Assembly: GCA_009936895.1 (NCBI GenBank)
Contig: JAACDS010000122.1
Location: forward strand, 1-5,726
Direction: 5' to 3'
From: Pseudomonadota bacterium
GTDB taxonomy: Bacteria > Pseudomonadota > Gammaproteobacteria > Pseudomonadales > Azotimanducaceae
DNA length: 5,726 bases
Below the pieces are notes generated by a model. It worked only from the letters and a program-made list of their open reading frames with translations. It ran no database searches and was not told the DNA's origin. Below, piece by piece: positions 4,961 to 5,726 of the stretch. Within the stretch, counting starts at the first letter, position 1. The number at the start of each line of letters is the position of its first letter. The position numbers and the translations under genes are program-made.

Positions 4961-5726
4961 GTAAGGCCTCTTGTGATATCGACAATTTGTTCCAACAGCT
5001 CGTATCGGGCGGGCCCAATAGGGCCAGCGCTGTCTAAGCCAAGTTTGACTGTGGTGACGCCGGCATCGCGGTATTTCGCCAGCCGCTCCGATACCATGTC
5101 CCGATCTCCCAAGGCCTGAAACTGCGTCACCATGTCTGTGGGCACCCGCTGGGCTGCTTCTTCGCGCTTACCGTCGAGCCACAGCTGCTGGATCGCCAGT
5201 GCATCATCTGCGTAGCCCGCACGTTTGAAGGCGTCGTTATAGAAATTGGTTTTGGCAGAGCCCATGCCGCCCATATTGAAGGCGACCGCTGGCTTGCGAC
5301 GGGCGATCATGGCATCGATGTCGTCGCCCAATTCGACCCGCACGGAAACGCAAAGATCGAGATCGTTGATCCGGCGTTGAACGCTCTCGGCACCTTGTTT
5401 GAGGTGGTCGAAGTGTGCACCGGGATGATTCGGCGAGAACGATGTGCCTAACCAGCCGTTGGCGGCGGCACCGGTATAACGCAACGCGTTGGGGCCGAGG
5501 GTGGCGAGGTAAATGGGGATGTCGACCGGCTCGTGAGCGATCTTAATCGGCTTGCCTTCGCTTTCGGGCAAAGGCATCTGAAAAATCTCGCCCTGGTATT
5601 GGACTTTCTCGCCGGCGAAAATCATACGGCAAATTTCGACGGTTTCTCTCAGTCGCGACAGTGGCTTGTTGTATCGGGTGCTGTGCAGACCTTCGACGAC
5701 TTGAGGTCCACTGGCGCCTAAGCCTA
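4957..5726 (-). CDS. LLM-class flavin (FMN or F420)-dependent oxidoreductase, 5'-truncated by window edge
   Basis: The frame is open to the right edge and carries 255 codons plus two bases. The first in-window residues (GLGASGPQVVEGLH, then KPLSRLRETVEICR) lie upstream of the internal ATG at 5625, so that ATG is not the start. The order of motifs is that of luciferase-like monooxygenases: GLGASGPQVVEG, PL-x-RLRE-x-VEI, V-x-YQGEIF, then PIYLATLGPNALRYTGAAANGWLG, and at the end a DMVSERLAKYRDAGVTTVKL barrel strand-helix. Members are usually about 330-350 residues, so roughly 90 are missing. The GLGxSGPQVVEG signature is one I associate with F420-type members from actinobacteria, but cofactor choice cannot be read reliably. 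The stop overlaps the GST start by four bases. Likely reaction: flavin-dependent oxidation or reduction of an organic substrate. Confidence 0.9.
   Translation of the reverse strand, partial: GLGASGPQVVEGLHSTRYNKPLSRLRETVEICRMIFAGEKVQYQGEIFQMPLPESEGKPIKIAHEPVDIPIYLATLGPNALRYTGAAANGWLGTSFSPNHPGAHFDHLKQGAESVQRRINDLDLCVSVRVELGDDIDAMIARRKPAVAFNMGGMGSAKTNFYNDAFKRAGYADDALAIQQLWLDGKREEAAQRVPTDMVTQFQALGDRDMVSERLAKYRDAGVTTVKLGLDSAGPIGPARYELLEQIVDITRGLT

Noticed and set aside
5533..5721. 62-codon plus-strand open frame at the right edge
   Set aside because: It is antisense to the conserved LLM motifs GLGxSGPQVVEG and YQGEIF, so it is a shadow.
1..5726. CRISPR array, transposon ends, tRNA or phage genes
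   Set aside because: I looked for regular repeats, terminal inverted repeats, cloverleaf-like stretches and phage or transposase motifs and saw none.

Overview
The window reads as a bacterial chromosome segment of moderate GC (a little over half by eye). It is densely coded, with short gaps and only enzyme genes. The soluble class-I-type cytochrome P450s, LLM-class flavin oxidoreductase and GST-like proteins fit a catabolic, aerobic proteobacterium, perhaps a gammaproteobacterium that degrades hydrocarbons, terpenoids or steroids. That placement is an inference from gene content; there is no rRNA or marker gene here to settle it.

Layout from left to right. Positions 1-2006 are a minus-strand series. 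In transcription order it is a cytochrome P450 (2006 to 645), a small DCC-family (DUF393) thiol-redox-like protein (541 to 182), and the first 44 codons of an antibiotic-biosynthesis-monooxygenase (ABM)-like protein that runs off the left edge (132 to 1). Positions 2007-2114 are a compact divergent control region with overlapping promoter-like elements and a small perfect dyad. Positions 2115-4308 are a plus-strand pair: a second, shorter P450 and a GST-fold protein with an unusual C-terminal extension. Positions 4328-5726 are a minus-strand pair that converges on it: a 5'-truncated LLM flavin-dependent oxidoreductase overlapping by ATGA a canonical-length glutathione S-transferase. The ABM-like gene and the upstream 33 codons of the LLM gene are easy to miss because both are cut by the window edges.

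Taken together, five of the seven genes belong to oxygenase or glutathione-transferase-type families: two P450s, one LLM flavoenzyme and two GST-fold proteins. The ABM-like protein may add a cofactor-independent oxygenase, and the DCC protein a thiol-redox function. The simplest reading is an oxidative catabolic or detoxification locus for a hydrophobic substrate, in which monooxygenases introduce oxygen and GST-type proteins deal with electrophilic products. No ferredoxin, ferredoxin reductase, regulator or transporter is encoded in the window, so electron donors and control must lie outside. The substrate cannot be read from the sequence. I see no CRISPR array, mobile element, tRNA, rRNA or phage feature, and no sign of a defence system.
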